A DNA stretch of 52,758 nt from JBCDCE01 sp039182515 (lineage in GTDB: Bacteria > Pseudomonadota > Alphaproteobacteria > Rhodobacterales > Rhodobacteraceae): NCBI GenBank assembly GCA_039182515.1, contig JBCDCE010000026.1, positions 1 to 52,758 on the forward strand, written 5' to 3'. Positions within the stretch are counted from its first letter, which is position 1, and the number at the start of each line of letters is the position of its first letter. Made by a program: the position numbers and the translations under genes. Below the pieces are notes generated by a model that was not told the DNA's origin, ran no database searches, and saw only the letters and a list, made by a program, of their open reading frames with translations. Shown here piece by piece: positions 30,923-39,114 of the stretch.

Positions 30923-31999
30923 ATGGGTGTTCTACCGAGCCAAACACTGGAAGAGCTGATAGAAAGCGGTGCCCTCACGGGTGCGCCTGCTATCGACCCT
31001 GACCAGCTACAACCCGCCTCCATCGATCTGCGCTTAGGGCAAACAGCCTATCGGGTGCGGGCCTCATTTTTGTCGGGCCAAAACCGCACCGTAGCAGAGC
31101 GCTTGGCGGATTTTGAGATGCACCAAATCGACCTCAGCGCCGGCGCCGTGCTGGAAAAAGGCGCGGTTTATGTCGTCCCACTTATGGAGCATTTGGACCT
31201 GCCGGAAGATATCAACGGCGTGGCCAATGCCAAAAGCTCTACCGGTCGCCTCGATCTCCTGACCCGTACAATCACCGACGGCGGTACCGAATTTGATCGC
31301 ATCCCAGCAGGCTACAAAGGCCAGCTCTATGCTGAGATCTGTCCGCGGTCTTTTAGTGTGCTGGTCAAGCCAGGCACCCGGCTCAACCAGTTGCGCCTCA
31401 GACGCGGCCACGCCACGCTCGATGATCAGGCGCTCAGCGCGCTCCACGCTCAAGATCCCCTGGTGGACGGTGACCCCCATATCGACGAAGGCTTAGGCTT
31501 CTCGGTTGATCTGCGCCCCGCCTCTGGCACGCTTGTGGGCTACCGCGCCAAGCCGCATACTGGCGTGATCGATCTCGCAAAGATCAATCACTACGACATC
31601 TCAGAATTTTGGGAGCCGGTGCACACCCAAGATGGCCAAATCATCCTCGATCCCGGTGCGTTTTATATCCTTGTGAGCCGCGAGGCCGTCACCATTCCGC
31701 CTACCGTCGCCGCTGAAATGGCCCCATTTTTGGCGATGGTCGGCGAATTCCGTGTGCATTACGCGGGCTTCTTCGATCCCGGTTTTGGCCATGCAAGTGC
31801 TGCAGGCACAGGCGCAAAAGGCGTGCTCGAAGTGCGCTGCCATGAAGCGCCTTTTGTGCTCGAACATGGTCAAATTGTTGGGCGACTGGTCTATGAACGC
31901 ATGGATGACGTCCCAGAAATGCTCTACGGGCGCGAGATTGCCTCAAACTATCAAGGCCAAGGTCTGAAGCTCTCAAAGCACTTTAAAAGCACTGACTAA
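30923..31999 (+). CDS. dcd: 2'-Deoxycytidine 5'-triphosphate deaminase, long two-domain type
   Basis: A 358-residue enzyme producing dUTP from dCTP for thymidylate synthesis. Unlike the ~190-residue E. coli Dcd, it has two trimeric-dUTPase-like units. The first holds ASIDLRLG, NGVANAKSSTGRLDLLTRT and KGQLYAEICPRSFSVLVKPG; the second repeats the layout with MAPFLAMVGEFRVHYAGFFD and KGVLEVRCHEAPFVLEHGQ. This long form is common in Rhodobacterales. ATG 30923 is preceded by GGAG within AAGGGGAGCGGAGCGG. Two bases separate its stop from the MFS gene, so they share a transcript. Confidence 0.92.
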   Translation: MGVLPSQTLEELIESGALTGAPAIDPDQLQPASIDLRLGQTAYRVRASFLSGQNRTVAERLADFEMHQIDLSAGAVLEKGAVYVVPLMEHLDLPEDINGVANAKSSTGRLDLLTRTITDGGTEFDRIPAGYKGQLYAEICPRSFSVLVKPGTRLNQLRLRRGHATLDDQALSALHAQDPLVDGDPHIDEGLGFSVDLRPASGTLVGYRAKPHTGVIDLAKINHYDISEFWEPVHTQDGQIILDPGAFYILVSREAVTIPPTVAAEMAPFLAMVGEFRVHYAGFFDPGFGHASAAGTGAKGVLEVRCHEAPFVLEHGQIVGRLVYERMDDVPEMLYGREIASNYQGQGLKLSKHFKSTD

Positions 32000-32001
32000 C
32001 T

Positions 32002-33159
32002 ATGCCTGTTCAAAGCTCTTTTGGGCAATCTATAATCTTGCTGACTTGTGCAGTGGCAATCGTTGGTGCCAATGCACTGGCGCTCTCGCCGCTCATCTCA
32101 GAGGTTGCTCAAGATCTCAGCCTCATGGACGCCACTGACGTCTTACGCGCTGCTGCCGGCTTTGGCATCGGAACAATGACATCGGCCCTCCTTTTGGCCC
32201 CGCAAGCAGACCGGGTCGGCGCTGCCAACGCCTTACAAGCAGCTCTCGCAGGGCTTATGATCGGATTTGCACTCTGTGCCCTAGCCCCTCAGCTTTGGGT
32301 TTTGATCCTTGGGCAAACTCTTGCAGGTTTGGCCTCCGGGCTCGCTTTGCCATCGGCCTATGCAATTACCGCCCAAATCGCTCCTAAGGGCGCTGAAGCG
32401 CGCACCATGGGCCGCGTGCTCACGGGCTGGACGTTGGCCATGGTGTTTGGCGTCACGCTGAGCGCGCTTTTGGCCGACATTGTGCATTGGCGCGCCGTCT
32501 TTGCGGTGCTTAGTGTTTTTAGCGCAGGGCTTTGGGCCGTTTTGGCCCGCGCAAATCTACCAAACACGAAGACCGGAGTCGCCAGCAGCCCGCTCAAGGC
32601 ACTCAAAGTGCCGGGCATCTGGCGCGCTTTGTTTGTACAGGGCTGCTTTATGACAACCTTTTACGGCACGTATAATTTTCTGGGCGCGCACGTCACGCAA
32701 GCCCTGGGCTTCAGCACCATGGCTGCTGCTTTGCCCGTGCTGGGATATGGGTTGGGGTTCGGAGCCTCTGTGATCCTCGATCCACTGATCGACAAATGGG
32801 GCTATGGGCGCATGGCGCCGATGATCTTCGCGGCGATTTCGCTGTGCTTGATTGGTGTCGCAATTTTGGAGCAAAGCTTGGTTTGGCTTACAATAGCCTT
32901 TGGGCTTTGGGGCCTTGTCAATCACGCAGGCCTCACCTTGATCACAGGTCGCCTGACCGCGCTCGATCTCGCTCAGCGCGGCGCGATCCTTGGGCTCAAT
33001 TCAGCTGTAACCTATGCTTGCGTGACCTTCGCCACGCTTCTGTTTACGCCGATCTATGCTTGGGGAGGATTTGCGCTCTGTGCGCTCGTGGCCGCAGGCA
33101 TAATCAGCCTCAACGCAATTGAAGCACGCTTTTCACACAAAAGCACGCTCAAAGCTTAA
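32002..33159 (+). CDS. Major facilitator superfamily transporter
   Basis: A 385-residue inner-membrane protein with about 12 hydrophobic segments, a DHA-type arrangement. A motif-A-like loop (LAPQADRVGAANALQ) follows the second segment and a second PLIDKWGYGRMAP loop occurs in the matching place of the C-terminal half. The substrate is unknown. It begins two bases after dcd and is followed by a GC-rich terminator hairpin at 33252. No regulator gene adjoins it, and nothing connects its substrate with nucleotide metabolism apart from the close spacing. Confidence 0.88.
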   Translation: MPVQSSFGQSIILLTCAVAIVGANALALSPLISEVAQDLSLMDATDVLRAAAGFGIGTMTSALLLAPQADRVGAANALQAALAGLMIGFALCALAPQLWVLILGQTLAGLASGLALPSAYAITAQIAPKGAEARTMGRVLTGWTLAMVFGVTLSALLADIVHWRAVFAVLSVFSAGLWAVLARANLPNTKTGVASSPLKALKVPGIWRALFVQGCFMTTFYGTYNFLGAHVTQALGFSTMAAALPVLGYGLGFGASVILDPLIDKWGYGRMAPMIFAAISLCLIGVAILEQSLVWLTIAFGLWGLVNHAGLTLITGRLTALDLAQRGAILGLNSAVTYACVTFATLLFTPIYAWGGFALCALVAAGIISLNAIEARFSHKSTLKA

Positions 33160-33251
33160 TTTTCAGAGCTGATTTAGCCTACTATCTCAAAAACCTGCAT
33201 CGCTTTGCTCACCAACTGTTCCTAGAAGGCGAAGCCGACCAGCACCCGACC

Positions 33252-33272
33252 GCCCCCATGGGCGGGGGCTTT
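33252..33272 (+). terminator. Terminator after the dcd-MFS pair
   Basis: GCCCCC and GGGGGC pair around ATGGGC and are followed by TTT on the plus strand, about 93 bp after the MFS stop. An alternative register pairs CCGCCC with GGGCGG. It abuts the left end of repeat copy B, so a minus-strand RNA through copy B would end in this same hairpin. Confidence 0.6.
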
Positions 33273-33348
33273 CAGCCCGACGCCCGCGGTCAGGCACAGG
33301 TCTTCGCTTTCAGAAAAGATGTCGCTGTTAAAGTGGACGACGCTTTAG
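33272..33348 (-). repeat. Copy B of the diverged 77-bp 3'-end repeat
   Basis: Matches 1-77 at 59 of 77 positions, ungapped. Like copy A it begins, read leftward, with the last base before and then the TAA stop (33345-33347) of a minus-strand gene, here the 46-aa protein. The two hairpins of copy A remain possible on the minus strand: one base pair in the GCCTGAC/GTCGGGC stem becomes T-G and one in the ATCTTT/GAAGAC stem becomes T-G, while a single A-C mismatch appears. The substitutions show no third-codon-position bias, arguing against a conserved peptide. Confidence 0.75.
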
Positions 33349-33485
33349 CGCTCAAGCTCGTTTGGATCTGGACGCGGCGCTGCCTTTGAGCGTGGCTTGC
33401 TGGCGGCTGACATAGCGGCATTTACACCCTTAGACACCAATTGGCGCATCACCATGCGCATGACCATATTGAGGATATTGTTCAT
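33345..33485 (-). CDS. 46-aa basic protein downstream of scpB
   Basis: ATG 33485 follows AGGAGAAACAAG, a strong ribosome-binding site. The product begins MNNILNMVMRMVMRQLVSKG: an amphipathic, methionine-rich helix with arginines spaced three or four apart, followed by a basic, proline-rich tail ending DPNELER. It may lie on the membrane surface. It is 84 bp downstream of scpB in the same direction and is probably part of the nagZ-scpA-scpB transcript. In many alphaproteobacteria tatA follows scpB; this protein is not TatA. No recognised function. Its stop codon is the first codon of repeat copy B. Confidence 0.68.
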   Translation of the reverse strand: MNNILNMVMRMVMRQLVSKGVNAAMSAASKPRSKAAPRPDPNELER

Positions 33486-33569
33486 CTTGTTTCTCCTGCT
33501 CTTTGCCAAGCGAATATCAGAAAACTAAGGCAAAAGCTGGGCGAAGCCACGAGGTCTGCGATTTGACGC

Positions 33570-34238
33570 TTACTCTTCAAAAAGCTCGTCCTGACCGTCT
33601 GGAGCCGGCAAGAGATCATCTTCGTCATCATCGCCATCCTCACCAAAGCCAGGCATGTCGCTGGGGGGTGGTCGGCTATCGAGAAGACCAGCCGAGCGCA
33701 GTTCTTTGAGCCCAGGAAGGTCGCGCGCGTTCTCGAGCCCGAAGTGATCCAGGAAGTGATCAGTCACAACAAAAGTGACAGGCCGACCGGGCGTCATACG
33801 GCGGCGACCGAAGCGGATCCATTCGAGCTCAATGAGTTGATCGAGCGTTCCGCGCGACACGGACACGCCGCGAATCTCTTCAATCTCAGCGCGCGTCACA
33901 GGTTGATGGTAAGCAATAATTGCGAGGGTTTCGACGGCTGCACGACTTAACTTGCGCGTCTCAACCGTTTCTTTTTGCATCAAAAAACCCAAATCCGGGC
34001 TGGTGCGCAACGCATAGGCATCCCCCACGCGCACCACATGCACGCCGCGCCCTTCATAGCGCTTGCGCAGATGCACCAAAGCCTCCGCCGGATCAGAGCC
34101 ATGCGGCATCCGCTGGCTCAACTCAGCCACACTCACCGGTGTCGCACTGGCAAAAAGAATGGCCTCAACCATGCGTTCTTGCTCCCCCATGACAGGCGCT
34201 TGAAAGAGGCTCTCTTCTGGTTCAGCTGCGTCGCTCAT
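33570..34238 (-). CDS. scpB: Segregation and condensation protein B
   Basis: A 222-residue subunit of the SMC-ScpAB condensin that compacts and segregates the chromosome. Two winged helices are visible: the first starts with MVEAILFASATPVSVAELSQ, the second with RAAVETLAIIAYHQPVTRAE and IEEIRGVSVSRGTLDQLIEL. The C-terminal ~35 residues are an acidic, disordered tail (FGEDGDDDEDDLLPAPDGQ). Start overlaps the scpA stop by 17 bp. Homolog SMC is not in the window. Confidence 0.94.
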   Translation of the reverse strand: MSDAAEPEESLFQAPVMGEQERMVEAILFASATPVSVAELSQRMPHGSDPAEALVHLRKRYEGRGVHVVRVGDAYALRTSPDLGFLMQKETVETRKLSRAAVETLAIIAYHQPVTRAEIEEIRGVSVSRGTLDQLIELEWIRFGRRRMTPGRPVTFVVTDHFLDHFGLENARDLPGLKELRSAGLLDSRPPPSDMPGFGEDGDDDEDDLLPAPDGQDELFEE

Positions 34239-35010
34239 CAGGCTTCTTTCTCATTTCCAAGGGGCCAAAGGTATTGCTTTGGCGCAGTTCAACTTGGCCA
34301 GACTTCGCAAGCTCAAGGCTTGCCGCAAACGTGGCGGCTGTGGCCGAGCGGCGGCGCACAGGGTCCATTTGCCAGCCTTCGGGCAGATAGGCCATCAAAT
34401 CCGCCCAGTCGCCAGCAAATTGGATCACACCTCTCAGCCCAGCGAGAGCCTCTTCCATGGTCAGTACCGCTTCACGGTCCATCACATAGGGGCGGAACTC
34501 GTCTTTGGTGCGGATGCGTGCATAGGCCTGCATCAAGTCCAAAAGGCCTGTGGTGTAGGTGATCTTACGGACTCGCTCCACTTCTTCGGGAACGCCGCGC
34601 ACGAAGAAATCCCGCCCAAGCTGATCGCGCGCCATGAGTTGCGCAGCGGCCTCGCGCATCGCTGCCAAACGCTCAAGCTGAAACGCAAGGTGTGCGGCCA
34701 GCTCTTCGCCCGATGGCCCATTGTCCCCAGGCTCGGGCGGCAACAGCAACCGGCTTTTTAAAAACGCAAGCCAAGCCGCCATGACCAGATAATCTGCTGC
34801 AAGTTCGATCCGTAAGCTTCTGGCATTCTTTATAAAAGCCAAATACTGTTCGGCCAATTGCAGCACAGATATTTTGCGCAAATCGACCTTTTGTGTGCGC
34901 GACAGGGTCAGCAGAATATCGAGCGGACCTTCAAAGCCATCAACATCAACAATGAGCGCTTCCGCCGCAAGACGGTTGGCGACCTCTTCTGAATGCTGCG
35001 GTTCTGACAT
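34222..35010 (-). CDS. scpA: Segregation and condensation protein A
   Basis: A 262-residue kleisin that bridges the SMC heads. The N-terminal motif FEGPLDILLTLSRTQKVDLR is diagnostic, followed by ISVLQLAEQYLAFI and ADYLVMAAWLAFLKSRLLLP, a long helical middle, and a C-terminal winged helix (DLMAYLPEGWQMDPVRRRSA then TAATFAASLELAKSGQVELR). Three bases separate its start from the nagZ stop, so nagZ-scpA-scpB form one operon. Confidence 0.94.
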   Translation of the reverse strand: MSEPQHSEEVANRLAAEALIVDVDGFEGPLDILLTLSRTQKVDLRKISVLQLAEQYLAFIKNARSLRIELAADYLVMAAWLAFLKSRLLLPPEPGDNGPSGEELAAHLAFQLERLAAMREAAAQLMARDQLGRDFFVRGVPEEVERVRKITYTTGLLDLMQAYARIRTKDEFRPYVMDREAVLTMEEALAGLRGVIQFAGDWADLMAYLPEGWQMDPVRRRSATAATFAASLELAKSGQVELRQSNTFGPLEMRKKPDERRS

Positions 35011-35013
35011 GGA

Positions 35014-36018
35014 TCATCCCGTTGAGATAAGAGCCTCAAGTTCCGCTTCCAGCGCGGGGATGTCAATCACTTCAGGCGCTGTGCGCAGGGCTTCCGCAGC
35101 CTCTACGCGCTTGAGCGCTGGGCCTGCAAGCGTGCCAATACCTTCCGCGACATTCAGCATCTCATGCGGCTTGCCGTTGCAGTGCAAAACCAGGTCCACG
35201 CCCGCGCCTAGACTGGCTTCAGCGCGGGCTTTTGGCGTGCCGTTTAGAGCTTCCATCGACAGATCGTCCGTCATCAAAAGCCCGTCAAATCCAAGCTCCC
35301 TGCGCAGGTAGTCAATTGCCTTAGGAGATTGGGTGACGGGATGCTCCGGGTCCAAACTGGGAAAAACCACATGGGCGGTCATACCCAAAGGAAGATCACG
35401 GAGTTGCGAAAAAGCGTCGAAATCTGAGAGCTTTAGATCCTTAAGCTCACCTTCCACGATCGGCAGATCCTTATGGCTATCGAGCATTGCGCGGCCATGT
35501 CCTGGCATATGTTTGAGCACCGGCAACACGCCGCCTGCAAGCGTGGCCTCAGCCACAGCACGGGCATTGTTTGCCACCTGGGCGGCAGTCTGGCCGTAGC
35601 AGCGGTTTTTGATCACCGCATGTGTGTCAGCATAGGCGATATCGCCCAAAGGCGCACAGTTCCCATCGATGCCCAGCTTGGTGAGATCATCCGCGATCAC
35701 GCGTGCCCGGATCCACATGCCGCGTCTTTGCGTCTGAGGATCTGGACCAAGCGCTTCCACCATATCCAAAGCAGGGAGAAACTCATGCGCCAAGGGAGCC
35801 GTAAGCCGCGCCACACGCCCACCTTCTTGATCAATGAATATGGGGGCACGCCAGCCCACAGAGGCGCGCAACTCAGAGCAAAGCCGGGTAATTTGATCTG
35901 CGCCCGCTAGATTGCGCCTGAAGAGGATAAAGCCCCAAGGGGCCATCTCCCTAAAGAAGGCTTTTTCAAACTCCGATATCTCCAGGCCTTCACAGCCAAA
36001 GATGACCGGAGCGGTCAT
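35014..36018 (-). CDS. nagZ: Beta-N-acetylhexosaminidase NagZ
   Basis: A 334-residue GH3 enzyme removing N-acetylglucosamine from anhydro-muropeptides in cell-wall recycling, in the cytoplasm. Evidence: FIDQEGGRVARL, the acid/base loop KHMPGHGRAMLDSHKDLP (about residues 177-194) and the nucleophile aspartate in LMTDDLSMEAL (about residue 253). I chose ATG 36018 (MTAPVIFGCEG), two bases after the SPOR gene stop; a frame reaching 36075 adds 19 residues inside that gene. Coupling to a SPOR protein fits joint cell-wall roles. Confidence 0.95.
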   Translation of the reverse strand: MTAPVIFGCEGLEISEFEKAFFREMAPWGFILFRRNLAGADQITRLCSELRASVGWRAPIFIDQEGGRVARLTAPLAHEFLPALDMVEALGPDPQTQRRGMWIRARVIADDLTKLGIDGNCAPLGDIAYADTHAVIKNRCYGQTAAQVANNARAVAEATLAGGVLPVLKHMPGHGRAMLDSHKDLPIVEGELKDLKLSDFDAFSQLRDLPLGMTAHVVFPSLDPEHPVTQSPKAIDYLRRELGFDGLLMTDDLSMEALNGTPKARAEASLGAGVDLVLHCNGKPHEMLNVAEGIGTLAGPALKRVEAAEALRTAPEVIDIPALEAELEALISTG

Positions 36019-36020
36019 TT

Positions 36021-37160
36021 TTAGCGTGTCACAACCGGGATACAGGCCGCGTTTTCTGAAACAAGGGCCGCGCAAAACCGGCGGGCGTCGCTCAGATCAT
36101 CGAAGCCCATGGCGCGCAAACGGTAGAAGGTTTTCCCACCAGACGCGGCTTTCTCGATGACGCGGGCTTTGGAAATGAGATAGCCGTCAAAGCGCGCTGA
36201 GATCTTATCCCATTCCAGCTTCGCGATCTCAGGCGTCTCGTAAGCCCCGAGCTGCACCAAACGTGTGCCCGCAGGCACGTCTGAGGCTGGCACATCGCGC
36301 GCCTCTTGCGGCAAGGCAGCCGATACCGCCTCAATGACCGGTGCAGGACGTGGCGCAGAAAGCGCTGTTTGCGTCACCGGCACGGCTGCGAGTGTCACAA
36401 GCGCTTGTGGGCGCACACGAGGGCGCAAGGATTGCCCCAAACCACCTGGCACGATTTGAGTTTGCTCAACTGTGGTCTCGGTAAGAGGTACGGTAAGACG
36501 CCCCGTGCTTTGCCGGGCCAATTCATCCACCAACTCTTGCAAAGCCGCTTCCGTTGCAGGGGCTAAGTTTGCAATGTCTTGCGTCTCAGGCGCTTCTGAA
36601 ACGGGCAAAGGCGTTACAGGTGCCGTAGCAGCCGTCTCTGGCAGTGCATCCGCAACGCTCAAACCTTCGGTAGACGGTGCAAGGGCCACATCACCGGGCT
36701 CAGAGGCTTCAAAATTCGCGGCAATCTCATTGACCGCCAGCCCTTGATTGTCAGCTGAGGTACCACCGGGTTGCGCGGGCTCGATCCGCATTGGCCCATC
36801 CATCGCGGCCACAACAGGCACGCCGGAGGCGTCTCTCACGACCAATTTGTAGCCCCAAAACCCCAAACCAATCACAAGAGCCAAGGAGGCAAGACCGCCC
36901 GCCCAATGGACCAAGGTTGCCGCGCCACCGCGCGGCGCCTCCTCAGAACCCGCATCCGCAAAAGGCGCGTCTTGTGGAAAGTCATCGTCGTATTGCGGGG
37001 GTACATAGGTCGCCGACGCTGTGGCCGAGGCCGATGAATAGGCGGGCGCCTCGCCCATGGGTTGCCCCGTCACAGGGCCTTGCCGGCCACCCATATTGCG
37101 ATGCCCTAGCGAATGCGGTGAAATACCCCAACGCTCGTTGTCTTCAAAATATGCAACCAT
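36021..37160 (-). CDS. SPOR-domain membrane protein
   Basis: A 379-residue protein with a cytoplasmic N-terminus rich in G, P, Q and S, one membrane helix (LVHWAGGLASLALVIGLGFW, about residues 83-102), a long Ala/Pro/Thr-rich periplasmic linker and a C-terminal SPOR domain (about 300-378, GTRLVQLGAYETPEIAKLEW to CIPVV). SPOR domains bind glycan strands stripped of stem peptides at the septum. It resembles FtsN-like proteins in layout but is not proven to be FtsN. It lies between argS (76 bp upstream) and nagZ, two bases downstream. Confidence 0.9.
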   Translation of the reverse strand: MVAYFEDNERWGISPHSLGHRNMGGRQGPVTGQPMGEAPAYSSASATASATYVPPQYDDDFPQDAPFADAGSEEAPRGGAATLVHWAGGLASLALVIGLGFWGYKLVVRDASGVPVVAAMDGPMRIEPAQPGGTSADNQGLAVNEIAANFEASEPGDVALAPSTEGLSVADALPETAATAPVTPLPVSEAPETQDIANLAPATEAALQELVDELARQSTGRLTVPLTETTVEQTQIVPGGLGQSLRPRVRPQALVTLAAVPVTQTALSAPRPAPVIEAVSAALPQEARDVPASDVPAGTRLVQLGAYETPEIAKLEWDKISARFDGYLISKARVIEKAASGGKTFYRLRAMGFDDLSDARRFCAALVSENAACIPVVTR

Positions 37161-37170
37161 GCCTGTTTGC

Positions 37171-37187
37171 CGGGCCCGAAAGGCCCG
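37171..37187. other. GC-rich hairpin between argS and the SPOR gene
   Basis: CGGGCC and GGCCCG pair perfectly around CGAAA, 11 bp upstream of the SPOR start and about 49 bp beyond the argS stop. On the plus strand a GTTTTTG tract follows nearby; on the minus strand, the coding direction here, there is none. It could attenuate leftward transcription only weakly. Confidence 0.35.
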
Positions 37188-37235
37188 TCCTGTTTTTGTT
37201 TGCTCAACCTCCCGCTACCCTGTTGTGGCTGTTGA

Positions 37236-38978
37236 TCAGCGCATCTCGGTCAGCGGTGTTACGCCTAAAATACCCAAACCTTGTGAAATAACAACGGAAA
37301 CTGCGCGAATGAGGGCAATTTTGGCTTGCGTTGTGGCGGGCGCGTCCTCCTGGAGGAACCGCAAACTGGGCGTATCGTTGCCTTTGTTCCAAAGCGCATG
37401 CAGCTCAGCGGCCAGATCATAGAGGAAAAACGCAATCCTATGGGGCTCATTGCTGCGCGCCGCGATCTCCACATGGCGCGGCCAGGAGGCCAGCTTCATC
37501 GCAAGCGCCAGCTCTGAGCTGTCCGACATCTGTGTTAAATCTGCCGCAGCCAATGTGGTGTCATCCACATCGATGCCCATGGCTGTGGCCTTGCGCAGCA
37601 CAGAATGCACCCGCGCATGGGCGTATTGCACGTAGTAAACCGGGTTGTCTTTGGATTGCTCCAGGACCTTATCGACATCAAAATCCAGAGGCGCATCGTT
37701 TTTGCGCGTGAGCATGACAAAGCGCGTCACATCTGGGCCTACGAGATCAACGACATCCGCAAGCGTCACAAAGGTGCCCGCCCGCTTCGACATCTTCAAA
37801 GGCTCGCCGTTTTTCATCAGCTTCACAAGCTGAGCAAGCTTCACATCCAGTGGCACAGTCTCGTTTGACAAGGCCGCCACAGCCGCTTTCATCCGCTTCA
37901 CATAGCCACCGTGGTCTGCGCCAAAAACATCGATCAAAAGATCGAAGCCGCGCTCCACTTTGTCGAAGTGATAGGCAATGTCCGGGGCGAAATAGGCCCA
38001 ATTCCCATCCGATTTTTGAACGGGGCGATCTTCGTCGTCGCCGTAGGCGGTTGAGCGAAAGAGCCACTGCTCCCGCGCTTCCCAATCATCGGGCAATTTG
38101 CCTTTGGGCGGCGGCAACGTGCCCCAATAAATCAGATCTTTGGACTTCAGATCCTCAATCGCTGCTTCGATCCGGCCTGAGCCGTAAAGCGATTTTTCGG
38201 AGAAAAACACGTCCATCTCTACGCCCAAAGAGGCCAGGTCAGAGCGGATGAGATCCATCATCGCATCTGTGGAAAAAACCCTGATATCAGCCAGCCAATG
38301 GTCTTCATCTTTGTCTAAATACGCATCCCTAACCTTGGCTTTGAGCGCCTCACCCACCGCCACCAGATAGTCGCCTGGATAGGTGCCGTCAGGAAAGGCC
38401 ACAGCCTGGCCATGCGCCTCAAGGTACCGCAGGTAAACCGAGCGTGCGAGCGTGTCGACCTGCCCGCCGCCATCGTTGATGTAATACTCTTTTGTCACGT
38501 CCCAGCCCGCATAGGCCAAAAGCTTGGCGAGCGCGTCGCCATAGACAGCGCCCCGGGTATGACCCACATGCAAAGGGCCAGTTGGATTGGCGGAGACATA
38601 TTCGACATTCACACGCCGTCCCTGCCCCAAATCCACTTGGCCGAACGCGGGGTTTTTGAGGGCTTCACGCACCACATCTTGCCAGATTTCCGGCGTGAGC
38701 CTCAGGTTCAAAAAGCCAGGGCCCGCCACGTCCGCTTGGACCACCCTCGGGTCTTCCAACAGGATCTCCGCCAAAGCCTGAGCGATATCGCGTGGCTTTT
38801 GGCCTGCGGGTTTGGCCAGGACCATCGCAGCATTGGTCGCCATATCGCCATGAAGCGGATCGCGTGGCGGCTCAACAGTCACCGCATCCAACACCAAGCC
38901 GGCCGGCAACGCACCGCGCGACGCTAGGGTGTTCAAACTCTCAACGACGAGGGACCGGATCTGTGCAAATATATTCAT
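37236..38978 (-). CDS. argS: Arginyl-tRNA synthetase
   Basis: A 580-residue class I synthetase charging tRNA-Arg. The N-terminal Add-1 domain starts MNIFAQIRSLVVESLNTLAS; the HIGH-equivalent is HVGHTRGAVYGD (about residue 132), the KMSKR-type loop is KMSKRAGTFVTL (about residue 380), and the C-terminal anticodon-binding domain runs from VQYAHARVHSVL to the end. ATG 38978 is chosen; 11 residues of upstream frame lack support. Three 12-bp tandem repeats lie 31-66 bp before the start. It begins the leftward argS-SPOR-nagZ-scpA-scpB run. Confidence 0.96.
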   Translation of the reverse strand: MNIFAQIRSLVVESLNTLASRGALPAGLVLDAVTVEPPRDPLHGDMATNAAMVLAKPAGQKPRDIAQALAEILLEDPRVVQADVAGPGFLNLRLTPEIWQDVVREALKNPAFGQVDLGQGRRVNVEYVSANPTGPLHVGHTRGAVYGDALAKLLAYAGWDVTKEYYINDGGGQVDTLARSVYLRYLEAHGQAVAFPDGTYPGDYLVAVGEALKAKVRDAYLDKDEDHWLADIRVFSTDAMMDLIRSDLASLGVEMDVFFSEKSLYGSGRIEAAIEDLKSKDLIYWGTLPPPKGKLPDDWEAREQWLFRSTAYGDDEDRPVQKSDGNWAYFAPDIAYHFDKVERGFDLLIDVFGADHGGYVKRMKAAVAALSNETVPLDVKLAQLVKLMKNGEPLKMSKRAGTFVTLADVVDLVGPDVTRFVMLTRKNDAPLDFDVDKVLEQSKDNPVYYVQYAHARVHSVLRKATAMGIDVDDTTLAAADLTQMSDSSELALAMKLASWPRHVEIAARSNEPHRIAFFLYDLAAELHALWNKGNDTPSLRFLQEDAPATTQAKIALIRAVSVVISQGLGILGVTPLTEMR

Positions 38979-39008
38979 AGGATGCTCTTTTTCGCCTTTT
39001 GGACCGCC

Positions 39009-39044
39009 CAAAAATCACGTCTGGGATCACGTCTTAGATCACAT
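39009..39044. repeat. Three tandem 12-bp repeats upstream of argS
   Basis: On the plus strand the units are CAAAAATCACGT (39009-39020), CTGGGATCACGT (39021-39032) and CTTAGATCACAT (39033-39044). Seen leftward they read ATGTGATCTAAG, ACGTGATCCCAG, ACGTGATTTTTG. The last copy ends 31 bp before the argS start codon. The 12-bp spacing and invariant GTGAT core suggest an array of protein-binding sites; no regulator is known. Confidence 0.6.
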
Positions 39045-39114
39045 TTGGGCCGTGTACCGGGCGCACCCAAACGGGTCAATCAGTCAAGCCCCGGAATTCA
39101 CGTTCACAAGACCG

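Noticed and set aside
33272..33348. A peptide read in frame past the TAA in repeat copy B (ending RVLVGFAF before a TAG)
   Set aside because: The corresponding frame in copy A matches poorly, substitutions do not favour third positions, and no start codon is available, so conserved stop-codon readthrough is unlikely.
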